A DNA stretch of 64,000 nt, taken from positions 22,752,628-22,816,627 of the forward strand of contig JAKZAP010000010.1 in the NCBI GenBank assembly GCA_023053575.1, in the 5' to 3' direction. The notes under the pieces were generated by a model. That model was given only the letters and a program-made list of their open reading frames with translations, did not search any database and was not told the origin of the DNA. This DNA is from Branchinecta lynchi. Lineage: Eukaryota; Arthropoda; Branchiopoda; Anostraca; Branchinectidae. Position 1 is the first letter of the stretch. Each line of letters starts with the position of its first letter. Positions 22,985 to 33,375 of the stretch are shown piece after piece. Both the position numbers and the translations under genes were made by a program.

Positions 22985-23290
22985 ACATAACACTTACATA
23001 CTTTTCCTAAAAAATCAGAGACTAGACCTAGCCTTATCGATTTTAGGTCTGAATATAGGCAGACCGAGATATTTGAGTTACCCTGTAAAGACAAAACACT
23101 GGCTGCCAAGCTTGGCAGAAATATCATCAGCGAATTTTTCACCAGTAAAAATAAGCACTCCACTCTTACTCTCATTGAAAGTTAGACTTAGAGGACATTT
23201 TCGCGAAAATGAGAAAGACGATCGGGCATTGAACGGCTGAGGAAGATGGGTTCCGTCCATGCGGAATGCGGAAATGCCCATTCAGCTGGA
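22985..23290 (-). pseudogene. Decayed LINE reverse transcriptase fragment
   Basis: Minus-strand frames read PLSLTFNESKSGVLIFTG, then LKYLGLPIFRPKIDKARSS in a second frame after a stop. This resembles the LINE segment after the catalytic box (NxxKSxVLxF...xKYLGxPI). Stops and frameshifts are present. Confidence 0.45.
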
Positions 23291-24653
23291 TGGGAGCATA
23301 TGAGTGGGAAGGTCCACAAAACGTCCCCCTATATTAGGATTAGAACTCGGAGACAGAGGCAAAATTTTCTTATGGGTTTCGTCCTTTCTTCCTAAATCTT
23401 TTCACTGTCTCCTTTCATTTTTATTTATGTTCTTCCTCGACATTGGTTGTTACGTAGGACAAGCATGTTTCACGCCTGAGATCTTGGCTTTGACGTGACC
23501 CACAAGATAGAGTAGGTTTGTCTCAAGCAGAATATGAAGATTGGATTGGGACTTGTTCATGTGTCCAGGCTCTGATACGGACTTAGAACACTACTTATGA
23601 CCCGAGACGATCAGGGTCGGACAGTCGCGGACAATATTAATGCCACCATTTTTTACAGCAAGTCCGAACGGATAGGTAGAGGCTTTTTTTTTTACTTTTG
23701 GATGGAAGTGCGAAAATCAGGCCAAAAAAAAATGATCATTTGCCCGCATCATCAGCCTAAAATCCATCACGGATGTAATACAAGGACGTTTCCTGTCAAA
23801 TCCCTCTCATTGATCGATAAAGATCCCCAACGAATTCCTGCCACCAGATGGTTCGCCCCGGGACAATTACGGGCAAATTTTCTCACGATGGGTGACATGC
23901 CTCGGCGAACAAAGAAAAAAGAACCAACCAAAATGTGTACACTGTATAACTGCAAATCCGTTATAGGTTCTCTATTTTTTTTCTTTCTATTTAATGTTTA
24001 CGTTTGTAATACACAAGCAGATTATCAATGTGAATAAAAATGATCAGAAGGGATAAGTCTATTACGACGACTGTATTTGTATGTGAAGAAGCACTCTCAA
24101 CCTGATGTTATGGCGAGGGGTGTAGTAGGCCGGACATAGATGGTAAATGTCCTTAGATACAGTCATCGGTGTCAGGACAGCCTAGGGCGTCTGGTGGCCT
24201 ACTAAACGTGCAGACTTCACGGGTTCATTGTGGATTCCCCAGGATCGATTCAAACTAAGGTTTGCGTACCGAACCACAATAGGTTATAAACCACCCATCA
24301 TACACTAGGCCCTTCGGGCCAGCCCACTCTAAGGAACGTTGACCAAAATTCATAATAATGACCTATGGTCCGTAAATATACAAAAGGCTTTATTCTTTGG
24401 TACTTACAATATAAAACAACCTTTATGTAAAAAGGCTTGTTGCCCGGTCGAGACCCGGAAAAGAAGTATGAAGAAGGAGATGACTCATGCTCGCCAATGA
24501 GTCATGAACGTGAGGTAATAAATAATGCAAGAATCACGGCAGTATAGAAGATTGAAGAAACCGAATGGGAAGGGATTAATCCTGCCTAACGGCGGCAGAA
24601 ACTAACAGTACGGGGTGCAGACGGCACCACCGTAACAAGTCTGTTAGGATCTT

Positions 24654-24702
24654 CTTCAGAGATATTTCGGCCCTTCTTGTCAAAGGCTCTCTTCAGGCTG
24701 TG
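24654..24702 (-). ncRNA. Hammerhead ribozyme-like motif, diverged
   Basis: Minus strand: CACAGC, CTGAAGA, a weakened stem II, GAAA, TATC, then TCTGAAG. The core is intact but stem II pairs imperfectly (GAGCCTT against AAGGGCC) and the first stem I pair is lost. It is an isolated fragment next to a TA-flanked MITE. Confidence 0.45.
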
Positions 24703-24753
24703 GCTGGAAATATTGTAACAAGTCAATGACTGCAGGTTTATTCCAACAATATA

Positions 24754-25027
24754 GTTGCGTTTTTATCGAAGTTTGAAGTTACCTTAAACCTCAAAGGTCT
24801 TTGTTTAATTATCGTTTTCGGTCGTCCTTCGTACTCTGACCGTCGAACTTCGTGAGCTAGCAAGTTCGAAGTTTCCTTGAATCGCCGAAGAAACGTCAAC
24901 CGGGCAAGGATCACCGGAGTCGTAAACACACTAATTAAGCAAACGGTGAACTTCGACGGCGTTTGAAAACGGAAATTAAGCAACCGGCTACGCTAACGGC
25001 GAACAAAACTTCAATCAAAAACACAAT
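24754..25027. mobile_element. TA-flanked MITE, GTTGCGTTTTT family, copy 2
   Basis: Left end GTTGCGTTTTTATCGAAGTT after TA. Interior as at 6616-6908 but in inverse order. The right end is decayed (AAAACACAAT in place of AAAACGCAAC). It abuts the hammerhead-element arm at 25030. Confidence 0.65.
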
Positions 25028-25096
25028 AAATGCATTAAAGGGAAATGTCAGCTACGATGCTTTCGCAACGACATTTCGGCCCTTCTCGAAGCTTAA

Positions 25097-25650
25097 AGGC
25101 CCATTCACAACGGGTTTTAGCTAATACTCGGTACCAGCCAGTTCCGGAAATCGCTCTGAGACCGAGAATTCTGGGTTTGTCGTTCGCAATTGGTATTGGG
25201 ATTAGGATACAGGATCAGTTTAGGATACCAGCTAGTCTCGCACACAAGTTGAAATCAGTTCAACTTTTCAGGGTACTAGCCAATCAGATTATTTTGGAGA
25301 ATACTGAGGAATATTCTGATTGGCTAGTTTCGAACCAAGCCCAATAGATACAATCACATCCACTCCTTGCTGTCTTAAAAACCGAAAGCGAATTTAGGTC
25401 GTGGTTATTCAGTCTGACTTGGTTCAGCATTAGCCAATCGGAACATTCCTGAGTACTCCCCTAAGTAATGTAATTGGCTAGTACCCTGAAAAGTTGAACT
25501 GATTTCAACTTGGGTCGAGACTAGCTGGTACCCGAAACTGGCACCAATAGCAATTGCGAACGGCAAAAACCCAGCTAATTCTCGGTCTCAGAGCGATTTC
25601 CGGAACTGGCTGGTACCGAGTATTAGCTAAAACGCGTTGTGAATGGGCCT
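25097..25650. mobile_element. Harbinger-like foldback MITE, AGGCCCATTCACAACG ends
   Basis: 554 bp. AGGCCCATTCACAACGGGTT and its inverse define the ends, and the inverted arms extend far inward through ATACTCGGTACCAGCCAG, ATCGCTCTGAGACCGAGA and CAACTTTTCAGGGTACTAGC. TAA flanks both ends (25094-25096, 25651-25653). Non-coding; the plus-strand 100-codon frame is inside an arm. Confidence 0.85.
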
Positions 25651-25705
25651 TAAGTTAGGTACTGTTTGCAGGCTCGTTTCTTCTCCAACGCTGTCCCTGA
25701 AGTTC

Positions 25706-25751
25706 GACAGCCTGACGAGGACCCTTGCCAAGAGGGGCCGACTTATCGCTG
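25706..25751 (+). ncRNA. Hammerhead ribozyme-like motif, GAAA mutated
   Basis: GACAGC, CTGACGA (25712-25718), stem II GGACCCTT/GAGGGGCC, then GACT instead of GAAA, TATC, GCTG. Stem I pairs four bases. Loss of the GAAA strand should abolish cleavage. Confidence 0.5.
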
Positions 25752-25805
25752 CCAAAGCATTGTAGCTGACATACCGGTCTTATGCATTGTCTGAATATAT
25801 GTTTC

Positions 25806-26243
25806 AAAAAAATCAACGAAGAAACCAACGAAAATGCGGTTTGTAAAGGCCAACGAGTATACTCAGATAAAAGGCGAATATTTCGGAGTTATTCACCAGT
25901 ACTGAGCGAGAACACTCGTGATTGTTATTCGCAGGTATTGGTGAGTGGCTCGCTGTCTTTATCTTAGGCTTTCAATTCTTCCAATTTTGTTTTAATTTCC
26001 GATTTCTTGTTGGTTTTCTGCATTAGTTTGGTTTTATTGGTTGTCGATCTGGTTGATCTTCATCCTTGTTTTGACGTTTATCCTCAAAATTTTCTGTCTG
26101 CACTGAAGAAGGGAGGCGGTTGTCTTCCCGAAATATTCACCTTATATCTCAGTATATTCGTTGGCCTTTAAAAACACCATTTTCGTTGGTTTCTTCGTTG
26201 ATTTTTGCGATATGTCCGGCCAATGTGGTTTACGAAATTATCT
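25806..26243. mobile_element. Palindromic element (family C) with 12-bp TSD
   Basis: AATATATGTTTC is duplicated at 25794-25805 and 26244-26255, exactly flanking a 438-bp insertion into the hammerhead tandem. The insert has inverted arms (AAATCAACGAAGAAACCAAC, AAAGGCCAACGAGTATACTC and their inverses). A hammerhead-like core lies in its right arm. TSD length and structure match the other hammerhead elements here, so it is probably a related but distinct family. A 29-bp piece of its arm recurs inside the MITE at 31675-32023. Confidence 0.65.
26103..26137 (+). ncRNA. Possible hammerhead core in family C
   Basis: CTGAAGA, stem II AGGGAGG/TCTTCCC (terminal mismatch, two wobbles), GAAA, TATT. Stem I pairing next to it is poor, so this is a weak candidate. 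Confidence 0.3.
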
Positions 26244-26310
26244 AATATATGTTTCCCAGTCAATTCGGGCTCAAGGAGTATTTAATTATTGCAGGTTCGT
26301 TTCTTCCAGC

Positions 26311-26356
26311 ATCAGCCTGAAGAGGACCCTTGCCAAGAAGGGCCGAAATACTGCTG
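26311..26356 (+). ncRNA. Hammerhead ribozyme-like motif, second tandem unit
   Basis: ATCAGC, CTGAAGA (26317-26323), stem II GGACCCTT/AAGGGCC with GCCAAG loop, GAAA, TACT, GCTGA. Stem I pairs five bases here (TCAGC/GCTGA), more than the four of most subfamily A copies. The stem III/cleavage site is altered (TACT for TATC). Confidence 0.55.
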
Positions 26357-26591
26357 AAGAATATCCCAGCTGACTTATCCGTTTTCATATTTTTTGTTTA
26401 TATTTCGGCCCTTACGCGTTCGATAAAGATAGGATAAGACTTTATTAACAAATAAGATACTTGACATTAGACATTTTTTTTTAATTTCATCAAAAACAGA
26501 TACATTAAACAAAAAATTTACCATTAACGGCCACTTTTAAGACAAAAGAATCCTGATTATGACCGCATGAATCCGCTATATCATTCCTTCA

Positions 26592-26970
26592 TTACACAAA
26601 ATAAAAAATAACATTAAATAAATATCCTTTCCTCTTATCGCACTTCTTTCGTTTCAAAGAATGGGATTTAACCATTCTCTTGAATGATGCCAGACTTACA
26701 GCCGCTCTGACCGATTCTGGAAGGTCATTCCAGACGCTCACACCTATGTTCCTGAGAACAAATCCTGCTCTTGTTGTATTTCTTGTCTTGTGAGCTAAAT
26801 CCTCCGAATGTCGGGTAAAATAAGGGATAAAACGAGTAAGTGTTAAAAAAAAACATAAGTACTCAGGGCTTACCTTTTTATACTTTGAAAAACAAATATC
26901 GCTCGCTGATAATCACGAAGCTCACCTATGTTCAAAATCCCATTCTTTCTAAAACACTCCGCAGTATTCT
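26592..26970 (-). pseudogene. LINE reverse transcriptase C-terminus, 5'-truncated
   Basis: The minus strand reads GELRDYQRAIFVFQSIK upstream, then after an interruption LTRFIPYFTRHSED, NTTRAGFVLRNIGVSVWNDL, PESVRAAVSLASFKRMV, and stops at 26592-26594. The VSVWNDLPESVRAAVSLASFK segment is the standard C-terminal signature of CR1-type LINEs. At least one stop and frame change separates the two blocks. AT-rich 3' UTR continues to about 26440. Confidence 0.8.
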
Positions 26971-27239
26971 GACAATTTTGAAATTGTCCTCTGAGACTTT
27001 ATGAAGACTCTTAAAGCACAATGGACACTTCTAATGCTTTACTTTGTATTAAATGCTTCACAAATAAACATTTCCGACTGCCTTTAGAAGGCGCTACGGA
27101 AATTCGGCCGTTTTCTTGTTATCACTTGTCTTTCCCTTTCTGGCATTTCGGCGATCCGAATCTTAGGAGCTGGGTCGTGGCAGGAAATTCAAGAACTCCC
27201 AGCAATGCTTGATATAAAAGGATATATCTGAGATGTCAC

Positions 27240-28440
27240 CAAAGTCAAGCCGCAGATGCAGTTTACCCGATCGTTCTAGTGTTTCACCAGAAGTTCCGTG
27301 GCTTAAAGTGCCTATTAAAAGTTTTTCTTTGTGGAATAGTGTTGTGAAGCTTGATTAGCTTGCTTTATAAAATGTACCAGAATATGCAATAAGCTTATAT
27401 AAAATAACATAGCTACAAAAATCATTCAAAAACAAATAACATATTCAAATCTGAATTATACAAGCTGATGTATGCATAAAATAAAGATCTACTAAGTATT
27501 ATAAGAAACATCACTTTTATCTTTGCCCAAGCTAGTAAACTGAGCATGTACTGGCCCCAAAAATTACGCTCTGAAATATCACACAGAGGAAACTGTTGAA
27601 AAAGCTGCTGACCTAGGGGGTAAGCGCATTGTTCCTAGGTTGTTACAGAGTGGTATTGGGGTAGTTTGATCTGCCAATTGAACTTTAAGAGCACGGCCAA
27701 GATGGGTGCATAAGGAACTGTATGACAGTGCGTCCGTATTGTATGTGTTGTTCTGATGCAAAACTAGCTGTAAAAGAAAATGCATGTTACATATGCATGT
27801 TATCTCCAGTCTATATGTGTATGCAGTGATCTTTTTTTCATTCACAACACCGCCACGTACTCATTAGATTTTATCCCATAGAGTAGGCTAAATAATGAAC
27901 TTTAACACGTTTCCCTGTATATGTAGAATTCACGTGCGACCTCATCGGCTGATTCATCAGACAAAACAGACTATATGTATATTTTATACATTAGCAAAAT
28001 TGAAGTTCTCCAAACAAATAAAGAAAAAGCCGCAGATGACGTATTTTGTCATCAACACAGAATCCTAATGAACACTGTATTCAACATTTTTTCTTACTGT
28101 TAACCGTGTTTTTTTCTACGCTTGATTAAAAGATAGTTATGGTATTTCTTGTCTACAGCCAGTACTGGCTGTACTTCAAGTCTAATGGGCTTCGCTACTG
28201 AAGAAATCCTTCAAAAAAAACTTTCAACTTGAGGAGAGGTGGTAACCGTTAGCTGGTCTTGTCATGGGATTGAAATCCGGTTTAAAGTCATTTGCATGAA
28301 GCATCAATCGAGCACACCAAGGTATCAGGGTATCGAAAAGGTAGTCGGCCCGAAACTTTATGACCCTTGAATGGGTCGCAGCAACATGAAGGAGATGCTT
28401 CTTTCGACAGCTTGGATAAAACATTAATGTTTTTGAATAA
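27240..28440. other. No recognisable gene
   Basis: AT-rich sequence. Frames at 27579-27845 and 28224-28515 lack motifs, codon structure or splice borders that I could support. No inverted repeat was found. Confidence 0.4.
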
Positions 28441-28472
28441 TGTCAGATTATCGGAAAGAAGGCGTGGCAATA

Positions 28473-28835
28473 CTTGCGTTTTTGCAGATACCATGCTATC
28501 TGGTACGACGGTCAAAAGGCGTCTTTACAGTTATCGTGGTATCTGACCAGTTATCGTGGTATCAGATATTCAGATACCACGGTCCAACCGTGGTAACTGG
28601 TTGTGGTATCTGAAAAAGTCATCTCACTTTCATCAGTTTTGTCAAATTGGTGAGAAAGAAGTTTAGCACTTAATTATGTAACTGTATGTCAGTTTTTCTT
28701 TTGGGATGATTTCAAAAAGTGCAACTTCGACAATAGTCGTTTTTGCAGAGCAACCGTATATCAAGATACCACAATAACTGCAAAAACGACCAGTTACCGT
28801 GGTAACAGATACCATGGTATCTGCAAAAACGCAAC
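28473..28835. mobile_element. TA-flanked MITE, TTGCGTTTTTGCAGATACCA ends
   Basis: 363 bp. Left end CTTGCGTTTTTGCAGATACC and right end the inverse of GTTGCGTTTTTGCAGATACC, flanked by TA (28471-28472, 28836-28837). The interior is rich in TACCACGGT/ACCGTGGTA palindromes. Confidence 0.8.
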
Positions 28836-29446
28836 TAATATTTCTGCACCGATGCCAACACTTGAAAAATGTACCGAGGGGAGCGGTATACTGCTCGTCA
28901 TCCTAGTGAGATGCATACGGGATAGCGAGGGGTTGCCACGAAGCTCGCCAAAAAGAAGACCTGGCAGTTGCCACGTCCTCACGCTGTCGTCCGAGTCGAA
29001 GTATTAAAGTTCAATGGGCGGATCAAACAGTCATGATGCCACATTACCATCCCCTAGAATACAATGTAATATCATAAATCAGCAGATTCCTCGACAACTT
29101 ATTTTCACTAATAAATCGTTACGCCGTTTTCTGCTGCCTGCCTTTAATCCGATTTACTAGTTTCGACAAATATAGGTGGAGTTTCTTTTTTCGTATCTAT
29201 TCGTTGTTATTACATACTCCGGATTATTTGTAATGTTGATAAATATTCATATTAACGGTGTTACCTGAGAATTCCTTGTAAGCTCTGGAATCAGCGCAAG
29301 TAGGTTGGTTATATTTGTACACTTTGGTAGTGTTGTAACTATACATCCAGAAAAAAAGAATTTCTTCGCTACTACACAACAACAGAAAGTTTAATCAGAT
29401 AACACTAGAGCAATCTCCCAGCTACAGACGGTATATTTGAGCAACC

Positions 29447-29584
29447 ATGGCGCTCTCGTCACTCAGCTCTACAAAAAGATTGATTTTCGCGCATGGCCGA
29501 GAGTTTTTGAATTTCCGCGCCTTGCAATACCATGCTCTGAAATCGTCTCCGCCGATACGCCGAAGAGTCAATGACAAGCGATAA
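29447..29584 (+). CDS. Candidate 45-codon ORF with good start context
   Basis: ATG lies in AGCAACCATGGCG, close to the animal Kozak consensus. The 45-residue product MALSSLSSTKRLIFAHGREF... is basic and amphipathic at its N-terminus, as in a mitochondrial presequence, and is followed by AATAAA within 10 bases of the stop. TTTTCGCGC (E2F-like) lies inside the frame. Equally likely to be a chance ORF or part of a 5' exon; no family is recognised. Confidence 0.2.
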   Translation: MALSSLSSTKRLIFAHGREFLNFRALQYHALKSSPPIRRRVNDKR

Positions 29585-29750
29585 CAATAAAACGGCTTAT
29601 TTTTTAAGGGCTATCTACTGCAAGTCACTAATGTCTATGTGGGAAGCATTTTAGAATAATTAAAGCATAGTTACTGCCCATTGTGCTTTAAGGTCCCTTC
29701 AGAGTGAAAAAAGCTCTTACGTACTCCCTTCACACTGAGATACTTACCTT

Positions 29751-29861
29751 AGGTTCACACAGAGCAAATAGCGGAGATGAACGAGAGTTTTCAATCGCAG
29801 CGACAGAAGATTTGTATCGCCTGGATGGTCACGCTGAATTTTCGTCAGCAATAGAATTTAA
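29751..29861. mobile_element. Fragment of the CCCTAGGTTCACA Harbinger-like MITE
   Basis: CCTTAGGTTCACACAGAGCA, CGAACGAGAG/TGAACGAGAG, TTTTCAATCGCAGCGACAGA and GAATTTTCGTC match the inverted right end of 18400-18734. The other end is absent. Confidence 0.6.
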
Positions 29862-30357
29862 CGCGAAAAATGTAGCTATGTAGCTACATAAGCCTATGTA
29901 GCTCTCCGTAACGTACAAGTTTTCCTCCGTAATGTAAAATTCAAGAGTTGAAATTTGTTACCTTAAGAAACATAACGTATGGCAACGTAAGAAGATGAAG
30001 GAGAAATTAAATAAAAAGGATTTACCTGATCTGATCGCCCATTTTTCTAAGAGCGACCATGGAGCTATGACAGAAAAAATAGCATCCTTGTCACATTATC
30101 TCGAAACAGTACAATGGCCAAGCAACTAAGAAACAGTATCCAACCTCGAATTCATATAACCTCGAACTTGGTCTGAAAATATTACAACCAAACTTCTGTG
30201 CAGTTCTAAAGTTATCTTAGGTCATTCAAGCGGTCTTTCTTCACAGTTCGGACCTTGCTATGACTGCGATCTTTCCTCTTAGCCTTTTTGGGGCCAGTTG
30301 GAGGTTGTAAAAATTGGAGGTTGTGTACCCCTCCAAGATTTTGAAATTTCCCGATAA

Positions 30358-30430
30358 AAACTTGTAGCCTGCGTAGGTAGTAGTACAGTAGTAGTATGGT
30401 AGTAGTATAGTAGTATGGTAGTAGTACGAA
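30358..30430. repeat. TAGTAGTA simple repeat
   Basis: Imperfect AGTAGTAGTATGGTAGTAGT units. It forms the left side of the dispersed repeat that continues to 30655. Confidence 0.7.
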
Positions 30431-30455
30431 AATGTTGCATGTAATATTATGTAAT

Positions 30456-30655
30456 AGCAAAGAATACTATCATTTAATGTGCCTCAGACTGGTCCAATCT
30501 TATGCAGTAGCATCCTGGCTTGCCATAGTAGTATCCGGTCTTGCTAATAGTAGTATGCAGTAACACGGTAGCCTTGAAGTAGAAGCATGTAGTAGCATCG
30601 TTAGTATGCTACTTGTTCGTACTACTTCATAGTACTATTTTGAGATGACTTTTTC
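30456..30655. repeat. AGTAGCATC dispersed repeat, copy 2
   Basis: Same element as 18893-19095, in the same orientation, with the CTCAGACTGG...AATCTTA start and the TTTTTCATCGGG end. Confidence 0.65.
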
Positions 30656-30853
30656 ATCGGGTTACCATAGATAGACAGATAGATACGATCTATCTACCTA
30701 TCGTCAGATGCCAGGAGTGGACACGATGGAGGAAGGGGCAATAACACAATTTATCTTCTCTTAAAAACAATTTATCTTCATTGTGTAGTAAATATTAGAA
30801 TAAAATAGACAATTTAGTGTGTTCTTAAACTGACATTTTATTTAGACTGATAT

Positions 30854-30995
30854 CAATATTCTTTGAGCCCAAGCTGACTTTGAAACATTTATTCAAACAA
30901 TGTTTTCAACGGATACGTCAGCTACGATTCTTCATCAGCGATATTTCGGCCCTTCTTGGCAAGGGTCCTCGTCAGCCTGACATTGTTTGAATAAA
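30854..30995 (-). mobile_element. Complete minimal hammerhead retroelement, 142 bp, 11-bp TSD
   Basis: TAGACTGATAT is duplicated exactly on both sides (30843-30853 and 30996-31006). In the sense (minus) direction the element starts TTTATTCAAACAATGTCAGG, runs through the ribozyme core and GCTGACGTATCCGTTG, repeats AACATTGTTTGAATAAATG and ends GGGCTCAAAGAATATT. It is the cleanest single insertion of the family and shows that a unit of only 142 bp can mobilise. Confidence 0.85.
30933..30981 (-). ncRNA. Hammerhead ribozyme-like motif in the minimal element
   Basis: Minus strand: CAGG, CTGACGA (30975-30969), stem II GGACCCTT/AAGGGCC, GAAA, TATC, GCTGATG. All core bases are intact, but the base next to C3 is G instead of C, which costs the first stem I pair. 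Confidence 0.65.
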
Positions 30996-31224
30996 TAGAC
31001 TGATATTTCAAGCACGTGTGGCGGTACGAATGTTTGTGTGGGAGTGTATTTAGCTGAGTTCTGGGATTATGAAAACCAGGCTCTTAAAACAAAATATCGT
31101 GCTATATAGCTATTTATGGCCCAAATAAACACTGACGTAGACTACCGAGACAAAACGTAGTCGACCCACAAAATTACGATCCCCCAAAGGATGATGCCAC
31201 ACAAATGAGACTTCTTCAAAATAA

Positions 31225-31545
31225 TAAACTAACATCTTTATGGCACTTGCAGCAGCATAGCGATTGTTAGTTACGTTGTTGTCTTGTCCGGGAACTCGAT
31301 AAGCTAGACAACAAAACTTGGCATGGTTGGAGGGAGGGTGGTAGGGTGGAGAATTTCACGACGTCCTTAATTTACTTTCTTGCACAATCTTCCCGCAACA
31401 AGTGATATATGAGCTCGTAGCTCTTGTTTCTGTAAGCTAGGACGGTGAAACTTGGCATGTTAGAGGGGAGTCAGGAAATTTGGCGATGTCCTAATTTGCT
31501 TTCGCGCACAACCTTCCCGTAAACTCGTAGCTCTTGTTTGTCTGA
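31225..31545. repeat. ATGGCACTTG / GAGCTCGTAGCTCTTG repeat
   Basis: Starts TTTATGGCACTTGCAG and holds two tandem blocks with AAACTTGGCATG, a G-rich stretch, TTTGCTTTC/TTTACTTTC, GCACAAyCTTCCCG and CTCGTAGCTCTTG. It shares borders (ATGGCACTTG, AGCTACGAGCTC) with the TTTCATCGTCC family. Confidence 0.5.
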
Positions 31546-31674
31546 CACGCGATACTACCTGAAAGGAGACATGGCAAATTATATTACAATGCCAGTAGCT
31601 CAAGCCGTAAGGGTAGAAGTTTCTAGAATAGTTGCTCTCTGTTCTCTTGAAAATAGCACACCTTGAAAAACAAA

Positions 31675-32023
31675 GAGCGTGTTCCTTCTAACAATAGAAA
31701 CTATTAGTCACAAAAAATCAACGAAGAAACCAACGAAAATAGGGTAACTATTAATTACTACTTTCATTCCAGCCTCGTAAAAAGTTATTACGCTGACCGT
31801 CCAGCCTTCTCGAAACAGTAAACTAATAGTATCTATTTGCTTGCCTTGCCGCGCTCGGAAGCACAGTAGCCATGGTAACTACGAATCTCTGTGATATGAT
31901 TGGCTGGATTAGCCCGTGGCACGATATTTGGCTGAAAATAGAAAAATGCGTTCCAGCCATGACGCCAAGATGCCATCGTGACGTCATGCGTAGTAACTAT
32001 AGTAAGTAGGGTGGAACACGCTC
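31675..32023. mobile_element. Harbinger-like MITE, GAGCGTGTTCC family, copy 3 with foreign insert
   Basis: Ends GAGCGTGTTCC and AGGGTGGAACACGCTC and the shared interior (GTTACTAC/GTTATTAC, ACGCTGACCGT, CCGCGCTCGG, ATGACGCCAAG) identify the family. It is longer (349 bp) than the 286-bp copies, partly because AAATCAACGAAGAAACCAAC and a few flanking bases, identical to the family C arm at 25806, sit near its left end. The flanks (AAA/AAT) are no longer a perfect TSD. Confidence 0.75.
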
Positions 32024-32209
32024 AATATGTCTAGTAGGTGGTGTCTAACCAAAAGAGTAAAAGTTCATGGAATATTGGCGTTTTTTGCAGTTTTCTTCTT
32101 CTTCTGTCGTGCATGCGAATCACTTCTACAACGCCACCAATAACTGAAGCCACGGCCGAAGAAGTTTTCTAGACCATACTCCGGCTGGCTTCTTCGATAT
32201 CTTGAACAA

Positions 32210-33375
32210 GAGCTACGAGCTCATATGGCACTTGTACGAGTAGGGTGTACAAGAAAGTAGATGAGAACCTCACAAAATACACCCGCCACCCAAAAATGCG
32301 GTTCGGAAATAGAAATAGGATATTTAGTTTCACTCATTTCTGAGCAGTTCCGGCATCGTCTCGATTGTCTGTAGCAAATGCACATGACTGTTCAAACTTT
32401 CATCCCAATAAATCCATTTGTTTGATCCCTAGACGTGCTACACGATTTCCGGTACTCACTCTATCTCCACCTACCGTGGCCGAATAAGTTCCATCCCGAT
32501 CGCTGCACTCTAAGCGTTTGTCAAGATTTCTGGTTCCCTCCACCAGCTCCCCCCCCCCCCCCCAGTGTCATCGGATCCGGTCCGGATTTAAAGTGGGACG
32601 TCTGAGACACGAGGTCATCCTAAATATCAACTTTCATCAAGATCCGACCAACCGTTCGCAAGTTAAAAATACCTCAATTTTGGCTTCCCGTCCCTCCACC
32701 CCCCCCCCCCAGATGGTCGGATCGGGGAAGTGACTATTTCCTATTTAGTCTGGTCGGATCCTTGGCATGCTTGCCAATTTTCATTGTCCTTGCACATCAG
32801 GAAGCATCGAACTCGCGGGATCACTAGAAATTAGCACTCCCCCCCCCCCCAACTCCCCCAAAGTGAGCGGATCCGTTCCGGTTATGTCAGTCAGGTATCT
32901 AGGACTTGTGCTTGTTCTTTCTACCAAGTTTCATCCGGATCTCTCCACTCTGAGTGTTTTTCAAGATTTCCGGTTTCCCCTTCCAACTCCCCCCAATGTC
33001 ACCGGCGTCTGAGACATGAGGTCCTTCCATATATCAAGTTTCGTTAAGATCCGACGACCCGTTCGTAAGCTGAAAATATATAATTTTTCCAAATTTTTCC
33101 GGATTCCCCGTCCCTCCAGTCCCGTCAAGACCCACCCCCAAGATTCATCGGATCCGGTCCGGACTTGAAATGAGACATCTGAGACACGAGATCTTTCCAG
33201 ATATCAAGTTTCATTAAGATCTGATCACCCGTTCGAAAGTGATGAATGTCCCTATTTTCCGGATTCCGCCCCCTCCCCCACGATGGTCGGATCGGGCAAG
33301 TGACTATTTCCAACTTAGTCTGATCGGGTCCCTGATATGCCTGCGAAGTTTCATCGTCCTAGCTTGCGTGGAAGT
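32210..33375. repeat. TTTCATCGTCC-family repeat, long copy
   Basis: Starts CAAGAGCTACGAGCTCATAT then GGCACTTG. It then holds several rounds of AAGTTTCAT(T/C)AAGATC, GATCACCCGTTCG, GATTCCC...CCCTCC, ATGGTCGGATCGGG and AGTGACTATTTCCAACTTAG. It stops at TTTCATCGTCCTAGC. All frames in it are by-products. Confidence 0.6.

Larger units (their letters stand above)
25030..25805 (+). mobile_element. Hammerhead retroelement unit (subfamily A), split by a MITE
   Basis: The left arm (GTCAGCTACGATGC, ACATTTCGGCCCTTCT) ends at 25093 and the body resumes at 25654 with TGCAGGCTCGTTTCTTC. The 554-bp MITE at 25097-25650 lies between them. The right part holds a nearly complete ribozyme (25706-25751) and the GTAGCTGACATACCGG tail. 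A second unit resumes after another insertion, at 26256-26400, in the same orientation, so the original arrangement was a head-to-tail tandem. Confidence 0.65.

Noticed and set aside
23597..24037. 146-codon plus-strand open frame
   Set aside because: Low-complexity stretches (poly-Phe from T-runs) and no motif; not supported as a gene.
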